A DNA stretch of 64,000 nt, taken from an uncultured Pelagibacteraceae bacterium (GTDB taxonomy: Bacteria > Pseudomonadota > Alphaproteobacteria > Pelagibacterales > Pelagibacteraceae). Positions 1 through 11,279 of the stretch are shown here, piece after piece. The stretch covers positions 237,977-301,976 of the forward strand of contig CACOGI010000001.1 of the NCBI GenBank assembly GCA_902626725.1, given 5' to 3'. A program made the position numbers and the translations under genes. The notes under the pieces are model-generated. The model had not been told where the DNA came from. It saw only the letters and a program-made list of their open reading frames with translations, and searched no databases. The first letter of the stretch is position 1. Each line of letters opens with the position of its first letter.

Positions 1-695
<695 letters not shown>

Positions 696-782
696 AATAA
701 AGCTCCATATTGGGCCAAATTAAGTGATTTATTTTGCAATCTAAACGAGAGGTTGTATATTTAATTTTATAAAATTTAATAT

Positions 783-2360
783 ATGCCTGATAAAGAAAAA
801 GTTTTTATTTTTGACACAACTATGAGAGATGGTGAGCAGTCACCAGGAGCCTCTATGAGTGTTGAAGAAAAAATTCAAATTTCAAGGGTCTTTGATGAAA
901 TGGGAATAGATATTATTGAAGCTGGTTTTCCAATATCTTCTCCAGGTGATTTTGAAGCAGTTAGTGCAATAAGCAAAAGTCTTAAAAACTCTATCCCATG
1001 TGGTTTAGCTAGAGCTACAAAAAAAGATATTGATGCTTGTCATGAGTCGCTTAAATTTGCAAAAAGATTTCGTATACATACTTTTATTTCTACAAGCCCT
1101 GTTCATATGAAGCATAAATTAAATATGAATAATGAACAAGTATTAGGCGCAATAAAAGAAAGTGTTACTTATGCAAGAAATTTCACAGATGATGTTGAAT
1201 GGTCATGTGAGGATGGGACAAGAACAGATTTGGACTTTATGTATAAAACAATCGAACTTGCAATTAATTGTGGTGCAAAGACAATAAATATTCCTGATAC
1301 CGTTGGTTATTCAATTCCAGAAGAGTTTGCAAAAACTATTAAATTAATAAAAAATAATGTGCCAAATATAGATAAAGCAATTATTTCTGCTCACTGTCAC
1401 AATGATTTGGGACTTGCTGTAGCCAATGCTTTATCTGGATTATCAGCAGGCGTGAGACAAATTGAATGTACTATAAATGGCATTGGAGAGCGAGCAGGCA
1501 ATGCAGCTCTTGAGGAAATTGTAATGGCAATTAAAACTCGAGATGATTTATTGCCTTATGAAACTGGTATAAAAACAGAATTAATTAGTAAAGCATCTAA
1601 AATAGTTTCCAATGCTACAGGTTTTCCAGTTCAATTTAATAAAGCAATTGTTGGAAAAAATGCTTTCGCGCACGAGTCAGGAATACACCAAGATGGGATG
1701 CTTAAAAATAGAGAAACATATGAAATAATGACACCAGAAAGTGTAGGTGTTAAAAAAACTTCTTTAGTTATGGGAAAACATTCTGGGCGACACGCATTTA
1801 AAGACAAATTAAATGATTTAGGTTATGCTGATGTTACAGATGATGTTGTTCAAGCAGCATTTGGAAAATTTAAAATTTTAGCAGACAAAAAAAAACATAT
1901 TTATGATGAAGATATAGTTGCATTAGTAGATGATAGTTTGATAATTGATAACAAAATTAATGCAATTAATTTAAAGTCATTAAAAGTTTTTGCAGGTACA
2001 GGAGAACCACAAAGGGCAGACATGACCTTAGATGTATTTGGAGATATAAAGAAAACATCACAAACTGGTGATGGACCAGTTGATGCAATTTTTAAATGTA
2101 TAAAGGATCTTTATCCTCATGATGTAAAATTGTCTCTATACCAAGTTCATGCAGTAACAGAAGGTACAGATGCTCAAGCAACGGTAAGTGTAAAGATTGA
2201 AGAAAATGATAGGACTACAGTCGGTCAATCAGCAGACACTGATACTTTGGTTGCATCCGCAAATGCCTATTTAAATGCCTTAAACAAAATGCTTATTAAA
2301 AGGGAAAAAAAATCACTCTATAAAAATTTAGAACAAAAAAAAATTAAAGGAGGAGTTTAA
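783..2360 (+). CDS. leuA: 2-isopropylmalate synthase
   Basis: LeuA condenses acetyl-CoA with 2-oxoisovalerate, the committed step of leucine synthesis. The 525-residue length is that of the full bacterial type with a C-terminal leucine-sensing domain. Seen in the sequence: the N-terminal TIM-barrel motif FDTTMRDGEQSPGASM, the metal-binding HCHNDLG, the ECTINGIGERAGN motif and HSGRHA at the start of the linker, followed by the regulatory domain (about residues 390-510). It ends directly against mreB (stop 2358-2360, ATG 2361), and its last codons contain the mreB ribosome-binding site. Confidence 0.96.
   Translation: MPDKEKVFIFDTTMRDGEQSPGASMSVEEKIQISRVFDEMGIDIIEAGFPISSPGDFEAVSAISKSLKNSIPCGLARATKKDIDACHESLKFAKRFRIHTFISTSPVHMKHKLNMNNEQVLGAIKESVTYARNFTDDVEWSCEDGTRTDLDFMYKTIELAINCGAKTINIPDTVGYSIPEEFAKTIKLIKNNVPNIDKAIISAHCHNDLGLAVANALSGLSAGVRQIECTINGIGERAGNAALEEIVMAIKTRDDLLPYETGIKTELISKASKIVSNATGFPVQFNKAIVGKNAFAHESGIHQDGMLKNRETYEIMTPESVGVKKTSLVMGKHSGRHAFKDKLNDLGYADVTDDVVQAAFGKFKILADKKKHIYDEDIVALVDDSLIIDNKINAINLKSLKVFAGTGEPQRADMTLDVFGDIKKTSQTGDGPVDAIFKCIKDLYPHDVKLSLYQVHAVTEGTDAQATVSVKIEENDRTTVGQSADTDTLVASANAYLNALNKMLIKREKKSLYKNLEQKKIKGGV
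2346..2355 (+). promoter_or_regulatory. Shine-Dalgarno site for mreB inside the leuA coding tail
   Basis: AAAGGAGGAG lies 5 bp before the mreB ATG and at the same time encodes the last residues of LeuA (KGGV). It is one of the strongest ribosome-binding sites in the window. It supports the mreB start and implies that mreB is translated from the leuA transcript, at least in part. Confidence 0.8.
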
Positions 2361-3395
<1,035 letters not shown>

Positions 3396-3400
3396 GAAAA

Positions 3401-4627
3401 ATGAATGTAAGCAGAGACGATTTCGTAATTGCAATAAGATCTGCTTTTCTTAAAAAAGGGAATAAACAAAAATTTTCCTTATTGTCTCTAATTATTTTAT
3501 CAATAGTAGTGTTATTTTTGAGCAACCTTGATTCAAAGATTACAAAAATGACAAGGTCGGGTGTAAATGAATTTATTTATAGAGGTTCATTTGTATTATC
3601 AGCTCCAGAAAAAATCTTTAAAAATTTAAATAGTAAAGTCAAAACTCATTTTGGACTTTATTCAAATACAAAAAAAATAGAGAAAGAACTTAAAGAATTC
3701 AAATCAAAAAAAATTTCTCTAGATATCCTTGAGTTTGAAAATCAAAAATTAAGAGAGCAGTTAGATGATTATTTAATATCAACTGAAGTAATATACTCTA
3801 AAATTATTATAGATAATAAGAGTCAATATTTGAGATCGTTCGTAATAAACAAAGGTTCAAGAGATGGTATAAAAACAGGAATGGTCGTTTTAGATCAACA
3901 ATATTTAGTAGGCAAAGTGATAGAAGTAAATTTTGGAACATCTAGAGTTTTACTTATGTCTGATATTAATTCAAATATACCAATTACAATTTCACCTGGA
4001 AACCTTTTAGCGATAGCGACAGGGACAGGCCAAAATCAAGCAAAAGTAAATTTTTTAAAAAAAATTCATTTTGATAAAATAACAAATGACTCATTAGTTT
4101 ATACATCAGGCACCGGAGGATTAATAAAAAGTGGGGTTCCAATCGGAAAAATAGTTAATTTCGACCCGAAAGTTGATGAAGATATAAATATTGAATTTTT
4201 TAGTGACTTTTCTCAACTACAATATGTTTCTGTAACAGCATTTAATAAAATTTCAGAAATTGAAACCGAGGAGTCTTTGCAAAAAAATAAAATTTTGTTA
4301 GATGGACCTGCTTTAAGAAGCAAGTTTGAACTTTTAATACAAGAAAAAGAAATTAATGATCAAATAACAAACAAAATTAAAATTGAAAATGAAAATTTAA
4401 AAAATCAATTATCAAAAATACAAGTTGATTTAATTAACAAAGAAAAAATTATAGAAACACAAAATCAAAAAATCAATTCTCATAAAATTGACAATGAAGA
4501 ATTAAATTTTTTAAGATTAAATCTTGAGTATGGTGAAAAGTGTAGAAAAAAAGCCTTTTTAAAGAAAGGATATAAAACTGGAAGTCCCGAATATAAAAAT
4601 TGTGTGTTGAAAAAAGGAAGATTATAG
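3401..4627 (+). CDS. mreC: rod shape-determining protein MreC with a long C-terminal coiled coil and Cys-pair tail
   Basis: MreC is a membrane-anchored periplasmic scaffold that links MreB filaments to PBP2/RodA. One transmembrane helix (about residues 26-42) is followed by a coiled coil (about 85-130) and the beta-sheet domain (INKGSRDGIKTGMVV, IGKIVNFDP). At 408 residues it is longer than usual. The excess is a C-terminal extension of about 110 residues with a second predicted coiled coil (about 310-365) and a tail containing two cysteines, C381 and C401, in the arrangement C-x8-G-x3-G-x3-Y-x2-C. The start is 5 bp after the mreB stop, preceded by GGAAAA. Confidence 0.93.
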   Translation: MNVSRDDFVIAIRSAFLKKGNKQKFSLLSLIILSIVVLFLSNLDSKITKMTRSGVNEFIYRGSFVLSAPEKIFKNLNSKVKTHFGLYSNTKKIEKELKEFKSKKISLDILEFENQKLREQLDDYLISTEVIYSKIIIDNKSQYLRSFVINKGSRDGIKTGMVVLDQQYLVGKVIEVNFGTSRVLLMSDINSNIPITISPGNLLAIATGTGQNQAKVNFLKKIHFDKITNDSLVYTSGTGGLIKSGVPIGKIVNFDPKVDEDINIEFFSDFSQLQYVSVTAFNKISEIETEESLQKNKILLDGPALRSKFELLIQEKEINDQITNKIKIENENLKNQLSKIQVDLINKEKIIETQNQKINSHKIDNEELNFLRLNLEYGEKCRKKAFLKKGYKTGSPEYKNCVLKKGRL

Positions 4628-4628
4628 A

Positions 4629-5147
4629 ATGAGTTATTTAAGAGAGAATAGTTTTTTAAAAAAAATTTTTCAATTATTGCCAATAGTAGTTTTATTTATT
4701 GCGGTTTTCAACGAGTTTGATGCAAATTATCTTGGTATTCCATTTTTATCATTTAATTTTGCATTTATCCTAATCTTTTTTTGGACATTAAAAAAAATTG
4801 ATGATTTTGGATATGGATTAATTTTCTGTGCTGGAATTATAAACGATGTAGTGACAGGAGCTCCTATAGGTTTAAGCAGTTTTTGTTATATGCTAATTTG
4901 TGTGGCAACTTCTTATTTTAGAAGTATTACATTAAGACCCAACATTACAAAAGATTGGATATTTTTTTTGATAACAATCTCATGTGTAAATTCAATTTAT
5001 TATATTATTTTATCCTATTTTTTTGATGTGGATATAGATTATAGGTTTTTATTAACGAATAACTTTGCTACATTTTTGATATTTTTCTTATTTTATTTTA
5101 TTTTTGATATTTATTATAAAAAATTTTTTGGAAAATCTGATGTTTGA
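4629..5147 (+). CDS. mreD: rod shape-determining membrane protein MreD
   Basis: MreD is a small polytopic inner-membrane partner of MreC. The 172 residues are strongly hydrophobic with about five or six predicted membrane helices and the conserved feature GIINDVVTGAPIGLSSFCYM. Sequence conservation in this family is low, so the call rests partly on its place between mreC (1 bp gap) and mrdA (8 bp overlap). Confidence 0.9.
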   Translation: MSYLRENSFLKKIFQLLPIVVLFIAVFNEFDANYLGIPFLSFNFAFILIFFWTLKKIDDFGYGLIFCAGIINDVVTGAPIGLSSFCYMLICVATSYFRSITLRPNITKDWIFFLITISCVNSIYYIILSYFFDVDIDYRFLLTNNFATFLIFFLFYFIFDIYYKKFFGKSDV

Positions 5148-7020
5148 TGTAAGCGATAATGTTCAGAAAATTAATTTAATTAACAGAAGGTTATTTTTAA
5201 TAACCGCTGCTAAGATTTTAGTTTTTATAGGCATTACTTCAAGACTGTTTTCTCTTCAAGTAAAGCAGAATAATAAATATTTAACTTTATCAGACAAGAA
5301 CAGAATTAGAGAATGGAAGTTACATCCAGTTAGAGGTGAATTTAAAGATTATTTTGGTAATGTAATAGCTGGAAATAATGAGGTATATCAACTTCACGTA
5401 ATACCAGAACAGGTAGAAGATTTTAGATATATTGCTTTAAGACTTAAAAATATTCTAAATCTTTCTGAAAAAGAATTTCAAAAAATTCTTAAAAGAAAAA
5501 GAGAAATAAAATCCTGGGAGACTATTGTAGTTTCAGATAATTTAAGCTGGGAACAGTTTTCTAAAGTAAATAATTATTTACATGACTTGGTTGGAGTAAA
5601 GACAGTTTTGTCAATTTCAAGGATTTATCCATTTAAAGAAAATTATACTCATGTTCTTGGTTATGTAAGTCAGGCCAATGAAAAAGACATAATGAATAAT
5701 GAAAATATAAAAGAAAAATTTGTTCCTGGAATTAGAGTTGGGAAGACAGGTCTTGAAAAAACGTTTGAAAATACCCTGCTTGGTGAAAATGACATTCAAA
5801 GATTTGAGGTAAATGCTTACGGTAGAAAAATAAGTCAATTAGAATATCAAAGAGGAGAAAAAGGAAAAACATTACGCCTAACAATTGATACTGAGGTACA
5901 AAAATTAGCAAATGAACTACTTAAAGATCAGGCTGGCTCTATATGTGTAATGGATATTTACACAGGACATGTAATAGCAATGCACTCGTCTCCATCATTT
6001 GATCCAAATTTGTTTGTATTTGGTATTAGTAAAGATGACTGGCAATTAATTCGTAATGACCCTATGAAGCCTTTAGTAAATAAGACTTTACAAGGAAACT
6101 ATTCCCCAGGATCAACAATAAAACCTATTGTTGCATTATCGGCTTTGGAAAATGGAATTATTAATACAAAATTTACAGTTAATTGTAGAGGACATAAGCA
6201 TCCGTTAGAATTGTATGGACAAACTTATCATTGTTGGAAAAAAGAAGGACATGGATTCATGAACTTAAGAAATGCAATGAAACAATCTTGTGATATATAT
6301 TTTTATGAAATAGCTCGTAAACTTGGTGTAGATAAATTAAGTGAAACAGCTAAAAAATTTGGCCTTGGTAAAGAAGTTTTTGGAGATTTATTTAGCATAG
6401 AAAAAAAAGGTTTAATTCCAAATACCCAATGGAAGAAAAATGCATTGGGACAAGGATGGTTATTAGGAGAAACAATTATAACTGGAATTGGTCAAGGTTA
6501 TATCCAAACAACTCCTATACAATTATGTTTAATGACTGCTCATATTGCTAATGGAGGTCATAGGATTTATCCAAAAATCGTTGTTGATGATGAGAATAAT
6601 GCAGATCCAATCGACAAATTTATACCGTTATATTCAGATCCTAAAAACATCAAAATTGTTCAAGATGCAATGTTTGCTTCAACTAATGAGGTTAGAGGAA
6701 CTTCTTACAAATCTAGAATTGATAATAAGAAATACCAATTTGCTGGGAAAACTGGAACGGCACAAGTAAAAAAAATCACAGAAAAAGATCGTGAGTTAGA
6801 TTTAAAAACTTTTGAAATTCCTTATGAGGAAAGGGATCATGCTCTTTATATTGCATATGGCCCTTATAAAAATCCACGATATGCTACGAGTATAATTATT
6901 GAACATGGTGGATCAGGAAGTTCAACGGCAGCACCAATGGCAAAAAAAATTTTTAAACTTGTTATAGATAGACATAACCTAAGACAGTCTATTAATGAAA
7001 AAAAATACTTGGATGTATAA
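5140..7020 (+). CDS. mrdA: penicillin-binding protein 2, elongasome transpeptidase
   Basis: PBP2 is the peptidoglycan transpeptidase of cell elongation, working with the glycosyltransferase RodA. An upstream TTG at 5104 extends the frame, but ATG 5140 gives the expected N-terminus (short cytoplasmic tail, one membrane helix at about 19-37) and overlaps the mreD stop by 8 bp, as is usual in this operon. That start gives 626 residues. Transpeptidase motifs are S325-T-I-K, S383-C-D and K537-T-G, in the order and spacing of class B PBPs. The dimerisation/pedestal domain precedes them at about residues 55-220. Confidence 0.95.
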   Translation: MFDVSDNVQKINLINRRLFLITAAKILVFIGITSRLFSLQVKQNNKYLTLSDKNRIREWKLHPVRGEFKDYFGNVIAGNNEVYQLHVIPEQVEDFRYIALRLKNILNLSEKEFQKILKRKREIKSWETIVVSDNLSWEQFSKVNNYLHDLVGVKTVLSISRIYPFKENYTHVLGYVSQANEKDIMNNENIKEKFVPGIRVGKTGLEKTFENTLLGENDIQRFEVNAYGRKISQLEYQRGEKGKTLRLTIDTEVQKLANELLKDQAGSICVMDIYTGHVIAMHSSPSFDPNLFVFGISKDDWQLIRNDPMKPLVNKTLQGNYSPGSTIKPIVALSALENGIINTKFTVNCRGHKHPLELYGQTYHCWKKEGHGFMNLRNAMKQSCDIYFYEIARKLGVDKLSETAKKFGLGKEVFGDLFSIEKKGLIPNTQWKKNALGQGWLLGETIITGIGQGYIQTTPIQLCLMTAHIANGGHRIYPKIVVDDENNADPIDKFIPLYSDPKNIKIVQDAMFASTNEVRGTSYKSRIDNKKYQFAGKTGTAQVKKITEKDRELDLKTFEIPYEERDHALYIAYGPYKNPRYATSIIIEHGGSGSSTAAPMAKKIFKLVIDRHNLRQSINEKKYLDV

Positions 7021-8142
7021 ATGTTACAAAGTAAATTTTCACATAGCTTAACTCTCTTTCAAAAAATTAAAAATTATGACTTTGTATTATTAATGAGTAT
7101 ATTTATTTTAGGAGTAATAAGTATTTTTACAATGTATTCAACGGATGGTGGTGAAATATTGTTTCATACAAAAAGCCATTTTATTAAATTTGTAATTTTT
7201 TTTCCTATGATGATTATTCTCTCATTTATTAATATTAAATACTGGCATGCAGGAGGTTATCTTTTTTATTTAATTATTTTAGGTTTATTAGTATGGGTAT
7301 CTCTTTATGGTGTTAAAGCATCAGGATCAAGAAGATGGATAGATTTATATTTTTTAAATCTTCAGCCTTCTGAACTTATGAAGATTGCAGTTATTCTTTG
7401 TCTTGCTAAGTTTTTTCATAGAATTAGGACAAGTAACACTAATGCTTTTTCATCAATATTAATATCTTTGACTATAATCATTGTTCCAACAATTTTAGTT
7501 ATTACTCAACCAGATTTAGGTACATCAATTTTAATTTCCTTTTCTGGTTTGATTATTTTATGGTTTTCTGGTCTTAAAATTAAATACTTTGTTTACTCTT
7601 TTTTAATTTTTATTACTTCATTACCTTTTGTAATTTCTTTTTTAAAACCATATCAAAAATTAAGGATATTAACTTTTTTTGATCCTGAAAAAGATCCGTT
7701 GGGTTCTGGTTATCAAATTATTCAATCTAAAATTGCAGTTGGTTCTGGAGGACTAACTGGCAAAGGTTTTCTTAAAGGCACACAAAGCTATTTAGATTTT
7801 CTTCCAGAAAAACATACTGATTTTATATTTACTCTTTTTTCAGAAGAATTTGGATTTATTGGATCAATGGTTTTATTAATCTTATATACAATTATTATAT
7901 ACAGAATTATACATACTGGTTTAATTTCGAGAAGTTTTTTTTCAAGACTTTTTTGTTTCGGTTTTTCTTTTGCAATTTTTCTTTATGTCGCGACAAATAT
8001 GTCAATGGTTCTTGGTCTTCTTCCTATAGTTGGATCACCACTTCCAGTAATGTCTTATGGTGGCTCATCATTACTCGCAACAATGATTGGTTTCTCAATT
8101 GTTTTAAGTGCAAGCATTGATCACAATCAAAATATTTCTTAA
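7021..8142 (+). CDS. rodA: RodA, SEDS-family peptidoglycan glycosyltransferase
   Basis: RodA polymerises lipid II into glycan strands for lateral wall growth, in complex with PBP2. The 373-residue protein has about ten membrane helices and SEDS motifs, including QPSELMKIA (about 115-123), TQPDLGTSI (about 163-171), DFLPEKHTDFIFT (about 258-270) and the C-terminal PVMSYGGSS. Its ATG directly follows the mrdA stop. It ends the elongation operon; 54 bp separate it from the next gene. Confidence 0.95.
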   Translation: MLQSKFSHSLTLFQKIKNYDFVLLMSIFILGVISIFTMYSTDGGEILFHTKSHFIKFVIFFPMMIILSFINIKYWHAGGYLFYLIILGLLVWVSLYGVKASGSRRWIDLYFLNLQPSELMKIAVILCLAKFFHRIRTSNTNAFSSILISLTIIIVPTILVITQPDLGTSILISFSGLIILWFSGLKIKYFVYSFLIFITSLPFVISFLKPYQKLRILTFFDPEKDPLGSGYQIIQSKIAVGSGGLTGKGFLKGTQSYLDFLPEKHTDFIFTLFSEEFGFIGSMVLLILYTIIIYRIIHTGLISRSFFSRLFCFGFSFAIFLYVATNMSMVLGLLPIVGSPLPVMSYGGSSLLATMIGFSIVLSASIDHNQNIS

Positions 8143-8196
8143 AGATTGTATAATTTGTCACTGCATTTTATGCGGTAATGACTATATATTTATTTT

Positions 8197-9438
8197 ATGA
8201 ATAAATCTTTAAAGATAGGAATAATAGGCGCTGGTATTCAAGGAATTTCAAATGCTCTTTTCCTCCAAAAAAAGGGTTTTGAAGTCACAATTTTTGATCG
8301 TGAAGAACCAGGAAGTCATGCAGCTTCTTATGGAAATGCAGGTCATTTTTCTCCTTATGCATCTCTATCATTAAATAGAACAGATATTCTTGCCGATGTC
8401 CCAGCGATGTTGCTGAGTTCAACTGGACCACTAGCCCTCAAATGGAATTATGTGCCTAAAATGATACCTTGGTTTTTAAAATTTATTCTTAACACCTCAA
8501 AAAATAAAATGATGCATACGGCAAAAAACATGCATCAAATTTTAGATTTAGCACTACCTGCTTATGATGAGTTGTTCGATGAGATTGATTTGGAAGGATT
8601 AGTTGAAAATAAAGGTATTCTATACATCTGGAATGAAAAAGATTTAAAAAGTAGGGAGTTAGAAATTAGAGTGAGAGACGAATTGGGAGTAAAACAACAG
8701 CTGGTCAGCAAAAGTGAAATTCATGATTTAGAGCCAAATATAAAACCATTTTACCATGGAGGAGTTTATTATCCTTATGCGAGGCATGCTCGAAACCCAA
8801 AAAAAATTCTGCTCAAACTTTTTGAGTTATTTTTAAAAAAAGGGGGAAAATTTAAAAAATTTGATGTTAAAAAAATTGAATTTAAAAACGACTATCCGAT
8901 TCTAATGACTGAATCGGAAAAATTTAATTTTGATAAAATTGTTATTGCATGTGGTGCTTTTTCAAAAAAATTGACAGATAATTTAGGAGAAAAAATTCCA
9001 CTTGATACTGAAAGAGGATATCATGTTCATTTTAAGAATTGTGACAATCTTTTAAGTAGACCAGTCATCTTTTCCAATAGAGGATTTGGAATTACACCTA
9101 TGGAACAGGGATTAAGAGTGGTGGGAACAGTTGAATTTGGTGGATTAGAGAATCCTCTTTCAAAATCAAGAATTAAAAATTTGATAAATAACGCCAGATA
9201 CATGCTGGGTAATTTACCAGAGCATGAGGACGAGTGGTTAGGCTTTAGACCAACTTTACCTGATTTTTTACCTGTGATGGGTCCTTCTAGAAAATATAAA
9301 AATGTATTCTATTGTTTTGGACACCATCATTTAGGATGGACATTAGGCCCAATATCTGGAAAGATTGTTTCTGGGATGATAGCTAAAGAAAATACAAATC
9401 TAAATTTAGACCCTTATAGCTCAAAAAGATTTAATTAA
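8197..9438 (+). CDS. FAD-dependent D-amino-acid dehydrogenase-like oxidoreductase (DadA family)
   Basis: The protein (413 residues) has an N-terminal dinucleotide-binding motif GIIGAGIQGISNALFLQKKG and the DAO-fold C-terminus GFRPTLPDFLPVMGPS followed by FGHHHLGWTLGP, which matches DadA-type enzymes that deaminate D-amino acids to 2-oxo acids and pass electrons to the respiratory chain. It follows the cell-wall operon, and a D-2-hydroxyacid dehydrogenase lies two genes on, so a role with D-configured substrates is plausible. The exact substrate cannot be read from sequence, and sarcosine or other amines remain possible. Confidence 0.8.
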   Translation: MNKSLKIGIIGAGIQGISNALFLQKKGFEVTIFDREEPGSHAASYGNAGHFSPYASLSLNRTDILADVPAMLLSSTGPLALKWNYVPKMIPWFLKFILNTSKNKMMHTAKNMHQILDLALPAYDELFDEIDLEGLVENKGILYIWNEKDLKSRELEIRVRDELGVKQQLVSKSEIHDLEPNIKPFYHGGVYYPYARHARNPKKILLKLFELFLKKGGKFKKFDVKKIEFKNDYPILMTESEKFNFDKIVIACGAFSKKLTDNLGEKIPLDTERGYHVHFKNCDNLLSRPVIFSNRGFGITPMEQGLRVVGTVEFGGLENPLSKSRIKNLINNARYMLGNLPEHEDEWLGFRPTLPDFLPVMGPSRKYKNVFYCFGHHHLGWTLGPISGKIVSGMIAKENTNLNLDPYSSKRFN

Positions 9439-9441
9439 TTT

Positions 9442-10335
9442 ATGCAAAACATTAAAGCATATGTGATGCTGGTATGTGCATCATTGTTTTGGGCTGGTAA
9501 TTTTATGATTGGAAAGTATGCTTTTTTTTCTGAGATTCCACCTCTGTCTTTAGTATTTTATCGTTGGTCTCTCGTTTGGATAATATTATTACCTTTTACC
9601 TTTAAAGAATTAATTAAATACAAAGAAACAATTTTAAACAATTTACCTTTATTATTTTTTCTGGGATTAACAAGTGTCGGTTTGTTTAATTCATTTACAT
9701 ATTTATCTTTAGTTCATACACAGGTAATAAACGCATCTCTTTTCAATACAGCTATCCCAGCTATAATAATTTTACTATGTTTTTTATTTAATATTGAAAA
9801 AACTAATAAGTTTCAAATTTTGGGTCTGATTATTTCAGTGTGTGGAATTTTAGCAATTATCACTAAACTTAAATTGAGCATTTTACTTTCTCTTAATTTT
9901 AACAAGGGAGATTTAATTATGATAGGAGGTGTTCTTACTTGGGGAATTTACTCAACTCTTTTAAAGAAAAAACAATTTACTCTTCCACTTCTAACCTTAG
10001 TACATGTTATTTGTACGTTAGGGTTAATTAGTGTTTTCCCCCAATTTTTATATGAGTATTCTAATGAGCAGATAATTAAGTTTGATACTAATTTAGTTTA
10101 TACATTAATATTTTTGGCTCTTTTTCCAAGCATAGGATCTTACTATTGCTGGGCAGGAGCTGTATCTATAATTGGCGCAAACAGGGCAGGAATTTCATTA
10201 TCTCTTATACCTTTGTTTAGTTCAATCATGGCTATAGTAATTTATGACGAAGTATTTAAATTTTTTCATTTAATTGGAGCAATTTTAATTATATTAGGAC
10301 TATTTTTATCAAATAAGGAAATTGAAAATGCTTAA
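9442..10335 (+). CDS. DMT-superfamily (EamA) membrane transporter
   Basis: The 297-residue protein has ten predicted membrane helices arranged as two EamA repeats. The first begins SLFWAGNFMIGKYA (about residues 13-26) and the second GVLTWGIYSTLLKKK (about 165-180). Such proteins usually export amino acids or other small metabolites. It lies 3 bp after the DadA-like gene and overlaps the following dehydrogenase by 8 bp, so the three form one unit. The substrate is unknown. Confidence 0.82.
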   Translation: MQNIKAYVMLVCASLFWAGNFMIGKYAFFSEIPPLSLVFYRWSLVWIILLPFTFKELIKYKETILNNLPLLFFLGLTSVGLFNSFTYLSLVHTQVINASLFNTAIPAIIILLCFLFNIEKTNKFQILGLIISVCGILAIITKLKLSILLSLNFNKGDLIMIGGVLTWGIYSTLLKKKQFTLPLLTLVHVICTLGLISVFPQFLYEYSNEQIIKFDTNLVYTLIFLALFPSIGSYYCWAGAVSIIGANRAGISLSLIPLFSSIMAIVIYDEVFKFFHLIGAILIILGLFLSNKEIENA

Positions 10336-11278
10336 AGTTGCAATCTTAGATGATTATCAAAATGTTTCACAACAGTTTATAAATATAGAAAAATTGTCTG
10401 GAAAATATGAATTTAAAATTTTTAACCAACCCTTTGTAGATGAAGCAGAGACTATAGAACAATTGTTAGATTTTGAGGCATTATTAATAATGAGAGAGCG
10501 AACACCAATAACAAAAAATTTAATTAATAATTTACCCAAACTAAAATATATCATTACAAGCGGGTTAAGAAATAAATCTATTGATTTAGAAATTACAAAA
10601 AAAAGAAAAATTGTTGTCTGTGGAACTGAAAGCAATATTAATCCAACACCTGAGTTGACCTGGGCTCTTATATTAGGCTTAGCAAGAAATCTTAAGGAGG
10701 AAATAGACAATATGTATCAAGGTTATTGGCAAACGACCATTGGAATAGAATTAAAAAATAAAATATTGGGTTTAATTGGTTTAGGCCGTGTCGGTTCACA
10801 AGTTGCAAAAATTGGAAAAGCTTTTGGAATGCAAGTCATGGCATGGAGTGAAAATCTTAATTTAAACATTTGTAAAGAATTAGATGTGTTGCCTTGTAGC
10901 AAAGAAGATATAATTAAAAATTCTGATTTTTTATCTATTCACGTTCAAGGCGGAGAAAGGTACAAAAATTGTATTACTTTAAAAGAGATGGATAAAATGA
11001 AAAAGACAGCATATTTGATAAATACCTCTAGAGGATCAATCGTAAACGAGGAGGACCTCATTATTGCCTTGTCTACAAATGAAATAGCTGGAGCTGGAAT
11101 TGATGTTTATGAAAAAGAGCCTCTCCCAGAAAATCATAAATTAAGATTTTTACCCAATGCTTTGTTAACTCCTCATATTGGATTCGTTACAGCAGAAAAT
11201 TATTGTGTTTATTATACTCAAATGATCGAGGCTTTAGAGGCATGTGTTAATGGAAAACCAATACGTGTAATTGAATAA
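10328..11278 (+). CDS. D-2-hydroxyacid dehydrogenase (NAD-dependent)
   Basis: These enzymes interconvert D-2-hydroxy acids and 2-oxo acids. Seen: the NAD-binding motif GLIGLGRVGSQVAKIGKAFG (about residues 145-165), the NTSRGSIVNEEDL stretch and the TPHIG histidine region typical of the SerA/GyaR family. The frame can start at TTG 10322, but ATG 10328 overlaps the transporter stop by 8 bp and is preferred (316 residues). With a DadA-like oxidase upstream that makes 2-oxo acids, this enzyme could act on the product; that link is inference. Confidence 0.85.
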   Translation: MLKVAILDDYQNVSQQFINIEKLSGKYEFKIFNQPFVDEAETIEQLLDFEALLIMRERTPITKNLINNLPKLKYIITSGLRNKSIDLEITKKRKIVVCGTESNINPTPELTWALILGLARNLKEEIDNMYQGYWQTTIGIELKNKILGLIGLGRVGSQVAKIGKAFGMQVMAWSENLNLNICKELDVLPCSKEDIIKNSDFLSIHVQGGERYKNCITLKEMDKMKKTAYLINTSRGSIVNEEDLIIALSTNEIAGAGIDVYEKEPLPENHKLRFLPNALLTPHIGFVTAENYCVYYTQMIEALEACVNGKPIRVIE

Positions 11279-11279
11279 A

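Noticed and set aside
763..776. Palindrome AATTTTATAAAATT before leuA
   Set aside because: All-AT palindromes of this size are expected by chance in DNA this AT-rich.
5104..5139. TTG start for PBP2
   Set aside because: It would overlap mreD by 44 bp and add an unneeded N-terminus; ATG 5140 fits family length and spacing.
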